Source: Chamaecrista fasciculata
Lineage: Eukaryota; Streptophyta; Magnoliopsida; Fabales; Fabaceae
Direction of reading: 5' to 3'
DNA length: 64,000 bases
Assembly (NCBI GenBank): GCA_003254925.1
Contig: QANZ01018688.1
Location: 62,001-126,000, forward strand
A program made the position numbers and the translations under genes. Of the stretch, positions 34,049 through 46,372 are shown one piece after another. Each line of letters starts with the position of its first letter. Position 1 is the stretch's first letter. The notes beneath the pieces are model-generated. The model did not search any database, was not told where the DNA came from, and saw only the letters and a program-made list of their open reading frames with translations.

Positions 34049-36601
34049 ACATAGTGTTTCTAATAAACTAATCTATTTCCTATTATTCCAAGTTCCCAAC
34101 TATTCATCTTTTCGTAGGTTATTCTCAAACCTTCATTATCCATCTCTAAAGAAACTCAAAGGTTAGACATACTTTTAAATTTTCAAATCTTAATATAATA
34201 TAATATTATATTGTAATTCTAATTTTATTTTTCTTTTTTTATTGAAGCATTTGTGATGTGTCATGCAGTGCATATGGTATACAAAGGGTTTTGACCTATA
34301 TATGGGCTATGCTGTCTTATGTAATATGTGGTTTGATTGGCTTACGTTTTGAGGCACATGTGGATGAACAACCTCAATCAGACAATCACTTTTGGAATAT
34401 GCTTTAATCAATATTCAATTTAATGTAATATGTGTGGTGACTTGTAAAGGAATGAATGTATGGATGCTATTCATGCAACTATCATTGTTATTGTTTTGGC
34501 TTTACACATCAAGGACAATTAATAATTCTCGTTTTTCATGCACTTAATTAATGAATATATTTGGTATATATGCGACAATATATAATATAAAATGCATATA
34601 ACACTAACAATGAATGATATATAATGTATAACAAATAGGGATCTTTAGCGGGTTACACCAACTTGCTGACCCATTAAAACCAATCTAATTAACCTGCTTG
34701 TTTGGATTTGTTTGGATTAAGTTAGTGAGTTGGTCTGGATTCAAAAATGTTAAGTCTGTTATAGTTTGGGTTAGATTGCAAATTTTAAAATTTTGAGTCC
34801 GCTAAATTTAACCCAATCTAACTCATTGGCTTGAAAAAATAAAAAATAAAATTTATTTTTTATTTATTTAAAATTATATCTTGATCTTTTAAATAATATT
34901 ATTATTTTTAGTCTATTCATAAATTTATATTATCAATTTAGCCATTTAAAAACAAATTGTGAAGAACAAAATTGATGGTACGAGTAGTAGAATTTTTTTT
35001 TTTAAAAAAATTATCAAATATCAAGTGAATACAGATTTTATCCCAACTATCTGATATCTATTTGAAATGAACAAATAGTTAGAGTACTCAGTATATGACA
35101 CCCTATATATAAATATTCTATTATATTTTATATTATTTTTAATTAATTTATTTTAATTAACGGATATTAGATATGGAATATCAGATATATCTCATTATTG
35201 AAGTAGGATATCCTATTCTATATCTATGATTTTTCAGGTATTTTGAATATTTCAGGTATCTACCAAATTTCGAATATCGATTAGGATACGAGTACTAATT
35301 TAAGGGATACGGATAAGGTACAAATATTGGAGAAAATAAATGAATATGAATATAGATAGTGATAAAATGATTGGGTACCTTACCTGTTGTCATCCCTACA
35401 GACATTTAAAGATTAAAATATATAGGTTAATCTTTGAAATTTTCAAACGGTATACCTTTTAATTTCTGAAAGAATCAGACAATATCAGCACAAATGAAAG
35501 AATCAAACAATATACTTTTTAATACATAAAAATGACTAAAGAATATACCTTTCAGATTTTTAAGGATTGAGTTGTTAATTCAGTAATCTTTAAGGGACTG
35601 AGTTGTTAGTTCACTCTACTTTCTTTCAAATAACTTTTAAAACAAATTAACCCACACATTTTCTTTTTAATTTGAGATGAATTTTAAACGAGAATAATTC
35701 TTTGAAGGCTTTGACCCACATTTTTATTGATGAATTTTAAATGAGAATAATTCTTTGAAGGAGTTGCCCCACACATTTTGTAGAATCCACATGAGATATG
35801 AGGCAGTCAGGCAGCGAAAATACATATATTCTTTTGTCATTAGAAATTAGAAATAAATTAATAAAAGAAAGACCTTTTTTTACTTTTTTTTTTAGTAAGC
35901 TCAAGGTCAGCAATGACAATTATATGTCGGGACCTAGAAGCTAATTTTATGACTTGGTGTGCACGAGTGACACGTGTTATAGTGTTGTTTAGATTTTATT
36001 TTGTACATTAGAAAAAATGAACTACATTTATCAAATCTCTATCATTAATTAATAAATTCAAAGTAACTTCCATAAATTGTTAATATTTGTCTATAAGCTA
36101 AAAGAATTTCTTATTCGATTAATTTCCCGCGAATGAATTATTAATCTTTAGAAAAATAATGTTGAAAAATTGCTCTAACTCAATGTTATGAAAATCAAAG
36201 TGGATCGATCAAAACTCGTATATAACAACAACATTCTTTTTCTATTTTTTTTTTGTTGGTTTGATGGGTAATGCAAGAAAATAATATAAAGCCTGATTAT
36301 ATACGTTATAAATATCACATAATTATTGAAAGAGAAAAAAAAACTCATTTGTTTTTCCCTTTTCTTAGCCTGATTATAATTGTTCATATTGGGACTTTTA
36401 TATATTTTGTTTAGGTAGAATAATGTAGATTTACAAGAATATATTATTGTTATATAAATTTTATGGTTAATTTAATTAACTATAAATATTTTTATTTAAA
36501 ATAATTATGTTTTTTTTATATATTTATAACGTCATTTAATCTAATCAACAGCTGATTGAAACAATCAATTCGTAATCTGGGTCTTTTTGGTTTGCTCACT
36601 A
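34049..36601. other. AT-rich intergenic DNA with transposon remnants
   Basis: I see no gene. Around 34640-34820 GGGTTAG/AACCCA-type motifs suggest an hAT-like end. A possible element end near 35397 reads GTTGTCATCCCTA. About 35400-35615 carries repeats of the AGGGACTGAGTTGTTAG type that also occur at 45140, 51390 and 57990. The rest (35620-36600) is unremarkable. Confidence 0.45.
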
Positions 36602-37715
36602 AGGGTCTGTTTGGGAGACCATGAAATTAAATCCAATCTCATCCAAATGGATGAGATGAGATTATTTTATAATTGGATGAGATGAGATGATGTATTGGTG
36701 TTTGGGTGATTTTAGTGATAATGATGTTAAATAGGGTGTGAAATTATATAAAAGGGTAGGTAATGATTGTAGTTGGTAGAAATAAGTTGATGGATTTTTG
36801 TAATTTGTATAGGGATAGAAATGGTAGGAAATAATGAGATGAGATGGAGATAATAAGATAAGATGAGATGAGATGATAGGTGTTTGGTTGTGTTTTGATT
36901 GAAATGAGATTAAGATGAGATGATATTGGGAAGTGTGATATGGTATTGGAAATTGTGAGGATGAGAAAATTTTGGATTGAGGGTTAGGGGTCAATCCAAA
37001 TCCAAGTGGATGAGATGAGATTATGAGCCAAAATGAAAATAATATTGGAATTATTTTTAAGAATACAATTTGGTCCATAAATTCGAACTGTTCCAATTAA
37101 TCAATCTCTAACATGTGTAAATGATAACTCGGGACATGTAGAAAACCCCAATCATCAATAATGGGGTCTATTTATGAAATTCAACGACAAAAAAAATAAC
37201 AAATAATAGTTTGAGAACCAAATAGCAAATTACAAAACAACACTAAATTGTGTGGTGAAAGGTTCATTTTGGTCCTAAATGTATGGCCTAATATTCATGG
37301 ACCCAGCATTACTCTTTCTAGGGGTGTTCATGGACCCAGCCCAACCCGGCGGACCCGGCCCGGCCCGATGGTGTTTTGGCTAGCTAGTCTAGACTCGGCC
37401 CGGCCCGAGGTACCCCAATTTTTTTTATATTTTATACTACTAAATATTTTTTTAATTGTAAGAAATACATATCTATTATTATTTTTATCAATTGTATATT
37501 AAAAATATACATAAAATATATATTTAATCTTAATTANAAGTATTGTAAACATAAAATTTGGTCCATAACATTGTATCGGTCTAAAGAATCGGTCCCTAAT
37601 ATCTGTACTCGGGGCTCGAACAAACACCTAAACTAGACTGTTCATCTAATTTTAGGTTAAGATTAGGATTAGAATGAGATGAGTTTGGGATGCCCCATCC
37701 CCAAACAGGCCCTAA
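36602..37715. mobile_element. Probable composite hAT-like element (AGGGTCTGTTTGGG ends)
   Basis: The left end reads AGGGTCTGTTTGGGAG and the right end, on the opposite strand, AGGGCCTGTTTGGGGA, which fits short terminal inverted repeats. The interior near the left end is a GATGAGATGAGATT-rich tract (36640-37030). This tract creates a spurious 144-codon minus-strand frame. I found no clear 8-bp duplication, so the two ends might belong to different insertions. Confidence 0.4.
37316..37545. mobile_element. GC-rich hAT-like end (GGCCCGGCCCG motifs)
   Basis: Starts near CTAGGGGTGTTCATGG, followed by CCCGGCGGACCCGGCCCG and an AT-rich tail that matches the tail of the element at 4145-5430 in reverse complement. 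It is nested inside 36602-37715. One N at 37537. Confidence 0.45.
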
Positions 37716-37729
37716 GAATGCGATTTTTA

Positions 37730-37912
37730 AAGAATACGTATAATATAATGATAAGTAGTGATAATGGTAGTAATCATAGTAATATAATGACGACAGTGAC
37801 AATAATAATAATAAAATAATAATAATAAAGACAATGACAACAATAATAATTACAATAATGATAACATCGATAATGATAACTAATGAGAATAATGATAGTC
37901 ATAGTAATAATA
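37730..37912. repeat. Degenerate (AAT/GAT)n trinucleotide tract
   Basis: About 180 bp of imperfect ATAATGATA, GTAATA and AATAAT repeats directly flanking the left target site of the next element. No coding capacity. Confidence 0.8.
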
Positions 37913-37921
37913 ATGATTTTA

Positions 37922-38459
37922 GCAAAACATCCTTTCGTGCCCCTAACATTTGCAGTGATTTACAGTTATGCCCCTAACGTTTCATTTGTCTCAGTTGTGC
38001 CCCTAGTGTGAAACGTTAGTTTCAATTATGCCCCCAATTTCAATCATCCACAAAAAAAAACACCATTTTCGCACGATTTGAGTTCGGTTTTTATCAGATT
38101 TCATATAGGTTTTAATTTTCGGACATCACAAACTTGATTCCTTGGATTAATTTCAAAGATTAAGCTCAAAATAGCTCCAAAAAGTACCAAAACGAAATGC
38201 AACAAAACGAAACATTTTTCTCAAAATTTCCATGTGCAAAATGATCCTTAGGAGCCGAAAATGAGTACCCATAAACTCATTTATCAAAACAAACTGAAAT
38301 GAACACGGACCGCAGCTCAAAAGTTCTGAAAAACGGTACACTAACGAGGGTAGAGGCATAATTGAAACTAACGCTTCACATTGGGGGCACGATTGACACA
38401 AATGAAACGTTAGGGGCACAATTGACACAAATGAGACGTTATGCCCCCAATGTTTTGCC
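37922..38459. mobile_element. Foldback MULE (TGCCCCTAAC family) with 9-bp TSD
   Basis: Begins GCAAAACATCCTTTCGTGCC and ends CCCCCAATGTTTTGCC. The arms carry repeats of TGCCCCTAACGTTT and their reverse complement. The flanks ATGATTTTA (37913-37921) and ATGATTATA (38460-38468) agree at eight of nine bases. The 110-codon minus-strand frame inside is an arm artefact. Confidence 0.72.
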
Positions 38460-38501
38460 ATGATTATAATAACATCATAATTCATAAAGGAATTAAAATT
38501 A

Positions 38502-39579
38502 GGGGAAAACTTACATACAACCTACCTCTTTGCTATGCCGTTCCTACTTAAAACATGACATTTGATTTTTTAATCGACCTCATGAATTTTTGTTTATCAC
38601 TGTTTCTTTACAGAGCTAACTCTTTTTTTTTTTTAACTCTGCTAAAACGTTTCATCTGCTTCTCCTCTGACTTTCTTGCACCTCCTCCTCTCTTCCACCT
38701 TTATGTTATCTCTTTTTTCTTTTTGTGTTCATTTTTTCTTCCTCTTTTCTCAACCCAATAGCAAATTATGAATAAATAAAAGGAAGTTTACAAGTTAGAT
38801 TGTAAAACTACAAGCGTAATCATCTATATGAGAATGGGTATAACTTGGGTAGTAGGTAGCTTTATTTAGCACAAATTCCTCATGTGTTTGTATTACTTCA
38901 AGCAAGGCTCCACTGATCTTGGGGAACTTCAATAGATGATTTTCAATTTTTTTTTTTTTTTATAACATTCATCTTCTTTGTTCAAAGTTTGCCATAGGGT
39001 TGGGAGAAGAGGGGAAAAACTTGAAAAGAAGAAAATGAAGTATCAGAGAAGATAAAGAAAGAGAGGTAAGGAATGATCAAAATACTCATACTTGATGGGA
39101 TTTTGAAATTTATTCTATGGGTATGGGTCTGGATCTAATACCGGACTCGGACCCTGAAATTTACCCTGGAATTTTTAGTAGTTATAGATGTAAAAAGTTA
39201 GACCAATATAAATTTTATATTAACAAAAAGTAGTATTTTAAAATTTTCGGGTTCGGATATGGGGATTAGACTACCGAGCAAGTATGAGTATAGAAATTGA
39301 TTTTGATAACTGCTCACATATGGGTTCGAGTGCGAGTATCATAGTACCCTACCTATACGCTATCATAATCATCCCGAGTAGAGGAGGAGACGCACAAAAG
39401 AGAAGAAACAGATGAAATATTTTAGTAAAGTTTGCTCTTTGGTTAAAAATAATAATGTTAACTTCGTTAATAAACAATGTTATACAAAAGTTGATGAGGT
39501 GGCTTAAAAAAACAAATGCCATGCTTTAAATAGAGAACCAGATAGCAAAGAGTTAGAGAGCTGTATGTAAGTTATACCC
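38502..39579. mobile_element. MULE-like element, 1.08 kb, with perfect 9-bp TSD
   Basis: Terminal repeats GGGGAAAACTTACATAC and GTATGTAAGTTATACCC are inverted and imperfect over about 60 bp. The perfect duplication TTAAAATTA flanks the element (38493-38501 and 39580-39588). Inside are a CT-rich stretch (38640-38760) with a GA-rich counterpart (38998-39070), and a region at 39110-39370 with motifs such as GGTATGGGTCTGG that may be a further nested element. No transposase frame is seen. Confidence 0.72.
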
Positions 39580-39588
39580 TTAAAATTA

Positions 39589-40049
39589 TGACATTCGGAT
39601 TTTGAAACCATACCTTTCCTTTTTCATGAAGATGACCATTGACCATGACCTAAGATTGAATAAATATATGTTGGGCTAAAGATTGGGCCTAGTCCCAATT
39701 GTTAAGGCCCAAAATGACATGTCATTTAGTCCCACTATCATTTTATTTTGGCAAAAGCATCTAAATACTTCCCAATTTTTTTGTTTGATATTGCAAAAAT
39801 GGTGAATAATACAAACAAAACATCTAACAAGTCCTAACCCCTAAGCACCCACACCATAATTCACACCAGTGGGGCACTTGAGTTATGCTTGAAGACGAAA
39901 TGAAATGAGATGTAAACAAGTTATTAGACATATCACAATCCTCATCAAACACATCACCATAAAAAATTAATAGTGGCTAAAAAGACCTAATAACTGTGGA
40001 TGAATCAATCTTCTTGCCCTTCCAAATGATGTCGTTTTTGCATTTTCGG
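39589..40049. other. Intergenic DNA, nothing recognised
   Basis: Non-coding AT-rich sequence. Around 39670-39730 GGGCCTAGTCCCAATTG and AAGGCCCAAAATGAC suggest an old element end, without a definable partner. Confidence 0.4.
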
Positions 40050-40768
40050 ATCAATCTTGGTACCCTGAGGTTTGTGCCGTTAGCACTTTAGTACCCTGTG
40101 GTTATTTTCCATCAAGATTTAACGGTAAATTGTTAGCAATTTTGCAAAAGTTACAAAATGCCCCCAAATAGTTTCAAAATTTTAAAAAATGTCCCTAAAT
40201 CATAATATTTGAGGACTAAAATGAAAATTATAACAAAGTTTTCAGGTCAAATTGTAATTATGAAAAATATTGGAAAAAGAACAAAATTACAAATTAGTCC
40301 AAAATTTGGAAAATAAATGTAGTTTAGTCCTAAAACTATGTGGTTCGATGGTGAGAAGATAAATTTTACAAATTTTTTGCAAAAATTACAGAATGCCCCC
40401 AAATAGTTTCAAAGTTTACAAAATTATGATAGCAAAATATGATGATCTAACTATAATATTTTATCTTTAAGTTTGTTGTGTTTTGATTCGTTTTACCAAA
40501 AGCAGGGGACCTAAACACACAAAAGAAATCTTGTTGAGGAGTGAATTATGATTTAAGCTGCAATAGAAACTAACAGATAAGATGTAGTAGAAATCGAAGG
40601 ATAAGATTGACGTCACCACTTTTTGTTAAATCTTGACGGAAAATAACCACAGGGTACCAATGTGCTAACGACGCAAACTTGAGGGTACCAAAGTGTCAAA
40701 ATTTGTCTTACAGGGTATCAAAGTGGATTTGGTCCTAACCACAGAGTATCAAAGTGCATTTTACCCTT
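40050..40768. mobile_element. Foldback MULE (GGTACC family), left end eroded
   Basis: The left arm from about 40055 (ATCTTGGTACCCTGAGG, CCGTTAGCAC) has its reverse complement at 40640-40768, ending CAAAGTGCATTTTACCC. The interior holds direct repeats of AGAATGCCCCCAAATAG. The left terminal bases of the family (GGGTAAA...) are missing and no duplication is evident. Confidence 0.6.
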
Positions 40769-41120
40769 TTAATTTTTGTGATTGAGCATTTTTTATCCTC
40801 ACTTTTCCTACTTTACTAAGGGCATGCTAAAATTTATTTATTTGACCTAAAATTTTAGTTATTTACAAAAAGTGACTAAGACAAATTTTAAAATACGATG
40901 TTCATATATATATATATATATATCATTTTTATACATTTATATACACAATTTGGATGGAGATCAAGATATATATATACTCTCAAAAATGTTAAAAACATTT
41001 AAGGAAAATGGGAAAGTCAGTGCAGACCCAACTCCGTTAAACTTTTGATGAAATAGAAGCATATGGTCCTTTCTTTACTAAGGGACTCAAGCACAAGCCA
41101 TATGTTTAACAATTTTTAAA

Positions 41121-41517
41121 GGGTAAATTACATTTTGGTACCTGTGGTTTGACACTATTTCACTTTGGTACCCTGTGGTTTGAAACCTGACACTTTGGTA
41201 CCCTGTGGTATTCTCCATTAACACTTTGGTACCGTTGGGAGCTATTTTGTAATTTTAACCATAACAAATTTTGCAAAAATTACATATTGACCCCAAAAAA
41301 TTTTTAAAGCTTTCATTTTAGTCCCTAAATAATATGTATTCAGGGGCCTATTTGTAATTTTTGAAAATTTTTTGGGGTCAATATGTAATTTTTTCAAAAT
41401 TTGTTATGGTTAAAATTACAAAATAGCTCCTAAGGGTACCAAAGTGTTAATGGAGAATGCCACAGGATACCAAAGTGTCAGGTTTCAAACCACATGGTAC
41501 CAAAGTGTAATTTACCC
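41121..41517. mobile_element. Foldback MULE (GGTACC family) with perfect 9-bp TSD
   Basis: Starts GGGTAAATTACATTTTGG and ends GTGTAATTTACCC. The 9-bp duplication ATTTTTAAA is perfect (41112-41120 and 41518-41526). It is a close relative of 24029-24447, with about the same length and interior. Confidence 0.88.
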
Positions 41518-41526
41518 ATTTTTAAA

Positions 41527-42339
41527 TTACGAGAGATTAAAGTGGAATAGACCTTAAAGTGTAATAGACCTTCACCACAAAGTATCAAAATGTAATTTAT
41601 CTTTTATTTTAAATTTAATATAAATTTATGAATTATTATTTTTTGTATAATCATACAAAACCAAAACATCATATATAATTAATTGTTGGCACAATGTGAT
41701 GATCAAATTAAAGAAGGACTTAAGAAAAAAATTATTTTCTCCATGCTTATTTTGTTTTTATTACACCTCTTGAGTTATTAGAATGTATGTGAGAGTTACA
41801 CACTTACAAATATAATTTTGACGTTGATTTTTTTACTTTTCTTAAAATGTTAGTACTGACATGTTAGATTTGATACGTGACAACCATGCAAACAAGGAGT
41901 TGAGATTAATTATTGACACAATTACTTGTTTGTGACAACAAATCAAAACATTATGCTCTATAAGAAAAATAAGCTTTCATGCATGGTAGGAACTTTGGTC
42001 ACAAAAAAATACATGGTAGTTTTTTCTTTACAAAATGGGAATCCCTAATTTTGTGATGAATTTATAATATTGTCACAAATTTATGATGGAATAAGTTTAT
42101 TTCTAGTCATAACTTAATGTTGTAAATCTGTCACAAATTTGTGACATAAAATGTGACAATCTAGTGTTCATCACAAATTGAGACAATCTTTTTGCACAAC
42201 ACAAATTACCTGATCCGTTGTCTAGCATTACAAAAATCCATAGCAAATTTTGTGCCTAAATTCTAACCAAATGTTTTCTTCAAGTTTAGCTAAATAACTT
42301 CTTTCTTCTAATCAAACCCTACAACATTAGGACTTCTTT
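41527..42339. other. Intergenic DNA downstream of the MBD-like gene
   Basis: No gene is seen. Around 41990-42210 several inverted TTTGTGA/TCACAAA motifs (for example GTCACAAATTTGTGAC) may belong to a degraded element. The last about 100 bases include the 3'UTR of the MBD-like gene, and from about 42235 the sequence is shared with the second copy at 62525. Confidence 0.45.
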
Positions 42340-43580
42340 CTAGCCAAAAGTGTGCCTAAGATTATATCTAGCTTCAGCAAGAAATTTCTCAACGAAGATT
42401 TCTTCTTTGGTTTTGTCCTTTTCAGCTTTGTGATATATCTTGATCATGCATCCTTCTTCAGGAACCTTATTTGTCTCTGATGTCTGCAAAATTAAGCAAA
42501 AAACATATTACTCACATAACAATAAGATGTTTGTTCAAAGAAAACATAACACTAAGATGAATAATTGTAATAATATATAGATATGAAAGTAATAAATGAA
42601 ACTCAACCCTAGATTCTCTAAATTTACATGCAAACATTTGTAATATTTTACACACAATTTGTAAAAATAATATGATATATATATATATAAAGTAAATTAA
42701 TCTAGTTATTTTAAAGTAACTCATCATTTAACATTGAATTCTATATCGTAAAATTTGTTCACCTGGAATTGATCGTTTGGAACCGTCTCATTTCCAACCC
42801 CATCCTGTACACATACTTCACAATTTAGTGACAAATTCACCTTCTCATTGGCCTTTGAATTCTGAAATTTTCAAAAGGAAAATCTTTAATTATAACAATA
42901 GTGATATATATATATAATTAAATAATTTATTTATGGATTAATGAAAGAAAAAACAAATTGAGTAGAAAACCTAAGAATTAGAACAAAATTTAAATAAATG
43001 CAAATATGAGTGCGAGCTAGGGATCTAAATGTAGGTTTAGACAACAATGAAATGTAATATATTTGTAAAAATTCCACATACTCACTCACCATGATGAGTT
43101 TATCTTTAGGAAGAGTTTGATCGTCAATCTTTTTTTTCTTTCGTTTATCTAAATCCTCACCTTGAACTCAAGCTAAAAGGTATTGCTTTGAGTTTGAAAT
43201 CAAATAATATTGGTGTTATATTAATGGGTGACAGGTTGATTCTAATTATTCCCTGAATGCTACATATATATAAATATATAAAGATCATAGTATGTATATA
43301 TATATATATATATTAGTATATGATTTTATGAACTCACTTTCAATTCTTGATTTGCAAAGATTTCTTGCAATTTTTCCTTCCAATTCTTTCCGGGTAGAAT
43401 ATTGTATTTCTCAAACCTTTCAATCTCCTTTAGAGATCGACATCGTATATTTAACACCTTGTGGTGATAGAACTGCAAGCAACAAAAACATTTTGTTACT
43501 AAAATTAAAACTTATACATATGTACATATACATATACATATGTACACACACACATAAATACATATACATACATACATACA

Positions 43581-43614
<34 letters not shown>

Positions 43615-46372
43615 AACAAAATCATATAATAATCTAAAATTTCATAAATAATAGTAATTTACAAGTTACGGCAAAGAAATTGTATAGAAGTTAGAACCCT
43701 ACCTATGGATTTATAGAACAAATCTAGAGTGCAATATAATAACATAAAGTTATAAACATAACACAACAATGGAATACACGAACAAGATATATACATTTTC
43801 GTTAATTATAACTATAATATTCATGATTAAATTTAACCTTTCAACTAAAATATCGTTTGTTTCTAAAGATACGTTAGTTAACAAATATGTCATCAACATG
43901 GGCAAAATTTAAACACCAACGACAAAAACGTTACTCAACGTAATCCACATTCATTATAACAAGAGAGATTTTGGATAGAATTGATCATCTCATAATCTCG
44001 TTATCTCCCAAAGTACGTATACACACATATACACAAACAACTTCAATAATTACAAATGAGACAGTACATTTTCTAGAAGTCAAAAATTTATTCAAAAATC
44101 CTAAACATTGAGCAGTCAATCCCACAAAAAGTATTAAGTAAAAAACTTAAACTTAATTAGAAATAGACATTATCATATATATATATATGTGTGTGTCAAG
44201 CACATACCTTATCGATAGTTCTCCCGTTTGTTCTTGGTACTGGATAGCAAGACCAACCCTCAGGTGTTTCATTTGTTCTCTATATATATGTGTCCATGTA
44301 AATAGCATAAAAGAATACATAAATTGACTAATTAATTGTGTACAATATATAGTTTGTTGAATACTTGAATGTGCATATGAATTAGTGTCCTTTAGCAACA
44401 CAAATAAATAAAATAAAGGCAAAAGCATCTTTTTGTCCTCAAACCTTACATTTTTCAATTTCATCCGCAATGTTTATTTATTGTTGATTTTGTCTTCAAA
44501 ATTTAACAGTTTGATCAATTTTATCCTTTTACTAACTTCTTTCAAAAGGTTAATAACATATGTCATGATGTTGTTCAATTCAACTTAGAATTTGAGTTCC
44601 ATTTTATTTTTTACCAACTTCATATTACATGTCATTAGTCATATAGTATTTATCATTAATATTTGGTTAAAGTTAGAGCGAATGATAAAATCGATCAAAA
44701 TATGAAATTTTAAGGACAACATTGACAAGAAATAAATATTAGAAAAAAATTAAAAATTTATGTAAAGTTTAGAAACAAAAAAGGTCTTTTTGCTATATAG
44801 AAATTACATACCATTTTCTTTCGACTTGGTTCAGAGACAACAATATTGTTGTCAGGTCTTCTATAGGAAAGTGGTTCAACATCCAAAACTTCATTCTGCA
44901 TTTGATTTAAAGTATATATGGTTATACATATATCATATGAATTATATTATTTAAGTTATATAATCTTATTGAAATCACTTTTTTATCAATATAAATGAGG
45001 AGTGAATGGATGATGATAAACGTACATATAATAGCAAGTAAAAATAACCTAATATAAATATATAATATAATGCATAATAGAGTGTCTATATATAAGACAT
45101 TTTATAGGGATTGAAATGTATAATAGAGATTTTCGATTCGATTAAAGAGTAAACTAACACAACTTGGTCTTTTAAAAATGATGAAGTATTTAACTTGCTA
45201 ACTTAATCCCTAAAAGATTGAAATGCATAATTTAATCACTAAAAAATTCAAACGATATACTTTTCAATTCTTTTCATAGATTAATTAAAGAGTATACCGT
45301 TTAGTTCTTTCAAAGACTAAAAAGCATACTGTTTGAATCTTTCACGGACTAAATTGTACATTTCAATCTTTCAAGGACTGAGTTGTCAATTCAGTGATCT
45401 TTCAGAGATTAAATTGTTAGTTTACTCTATATTAAATTTATGTTTTAAACAGAATGACCATAGAAGATTGAATTTTTTTTTTTGGCCAATAATAAAATTG
45501 AGGATTAAATAATCATTAACTTTCCCTTCTTAACTAATTTTTTTTCAAAAATAGTAAAGATGTGTATCCCTATTATATCCCCTACAATCCAACATAATCT
45601 AACAAATGAATCAAGATGTTTATTGTAATATTTGAAAATCCAGGGAAACTAAAGGAACAAAGATGAAATCTTAAATGGAAGAAAATGTTAGCTATTAAAA
45701 TGGAATGAAATCTTAAACATAAATTAGATCAAGATAACACCAAATGAAGATTAAAATGTGGAGGACAAAATAAAAGAAAAGAAAGAACTAAGTAGCTTCA
45801 AAAAAAGTAAATATATACCTTATTCCTTGAGGTAGAATCACTACCCTCACCTAGATCATCATCGCCAGGTGAATGTAAGGCTGGTATGAGAACTTCATCA
45901 ACGACTTTAGTTTTAGGTTCCTACATACAATTAAGCATTTGGGTAAGATGGTGGCAAAAATTAAAGGATCAGTGAGAGAACCCAAATAAGTAGATTTTCA
46001 AAAATTGAAGAGTGAGATAGGGAAACAAAAGGGCTATGTGTCTATCATAGTTTGAGTACAGCTACAAACAAGGTTTCAAATTGATGTTGCAATTGCAGAT
46101 GTGATTCATTGTGATTGTGGGTGTTGAAATGTAGGTTGAAGGTTAAAATTATGATTGCAGACCACAATTTGCAACCCTAAAATTAGTTGAAGGTTGAAGC
46201 TTGAACATTAATCATTACATATGATTTGGGTCAGATGGTTGCAAAAATCAAAGGATCAGTGGGAAAACTCTAACCCTTAGATTGATTTCAAATGGGAATT
46301 AAATAGATTTTCAAAAAATTGAAGAGTGAGATAGGAAAACATAGCGACTATGTATAGAACGTTGCATACCAT
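42340..46372 (-). CDS. Methyl-CpG-binding-domain (MBD)-like protein, complete copy
   Basis: An ATG forms the last three bases of a 5' exon (46370-46372). Seven further exons follow, all phase 0: 45920-45819, 44895-44812, 44279-44208, 43472-43338, 43155-43090, 42861-42763, 42483-42340. Together they give 234 residues. Exons 4-5 encode an MBD-like fold: PEGWSCYPVPRTNGRTIDK then FYHHKVLNIRCRSLKEIERF, matching the plant MBD order GW - R - DK(Y/F)Y - RS..E...(F/Y). A Lys-rich stretch (DKRKKKK) in exon 6 could be a nuclear signal. The last exon ends EARYNLRHTFG. Such proteins bind methylated or other DNA in chromatin; methyl-CpG binding by this divergent domain is unproven. A near-identical 3' half lies at 62597-63691, which supports the exon borders. 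The acceptor of exon 6 (GGTGAG|GAT) is weak. Confidence 0.72.
43557..43612. repeat. (ACAT)n microsatellite in MBD-like intron
   Basis: About 13 tandem CATA units preceded by degenerate ATACAT/ACAC repeats, within the intron between the two MBD exons. The second array copy has a longer version at 63886-64000. Confidence 0.95.
44425..44800. mobile_element. Foldback element in MBD-like intron
   Basis: The left end GGCAAAAGCATCTTTTTGTCC and the right end GGTCTTTTTGCT are inverted. The internal arms match around TTTCAATTT/AAATTTTAAGGAC. No clear target-site duplication. It lies in the intron between exons 3 and 4. Confidence 0.5.
45140..45437. repeat. Dispersed inverted-repeat element, one of several array copies
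   Basis: The segment begins GAGTAAACTAACACAACTTGG and ends AAATTGTTAGTTTACTC in inverted form, with AAGACTAAAAAGCATACCG-type repeats between. Related copies lie at about 51390-51830, 52060-52230, 57365-57615 and 57980-58275. It belongs to the duplicated unit. Confidence 0.6.
46075..46190. repeat. TTGCAATTGC-type inverted repeat, copy 1
   Basis: A short repeat rich in TTGCAATTGCAG/GATTGCAGACC. Copies at 52805-52970, 53170-53320 and 59380-59505 show the structure better: left half GTTGCAGTTGC-like, right half GCAATTGCAAACC-like. All four sit at the same place upstream of the EPKT exon of the MBD-type genes. Confidence 0.55.

Noticed and set aside
36662..37096. 144-codon open frame on the minus strand
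   Set aside because: It is a translation of GATGAGATGAGATT-type repeats inside an element; low complexity, no recognisable domain, no splice or start context.
38153..38485. 110-codon open frame on the minus strand
   Set aside because: It lies across the arm of the foldback element 37922-38459 and into its flank; no domain.
43561..43612. Possible CRISPR-like or tandem regulatory array
   Set aside because: It is a simple CATA tetranucleotide repeat without spacers, in a plant intron.
43292..43615. 107-codon plus-strand open frame (and its counterpart at 63547-63747)
   Set aside because: Antisense shadow of the MBD exon plus the CATA microsatellite.
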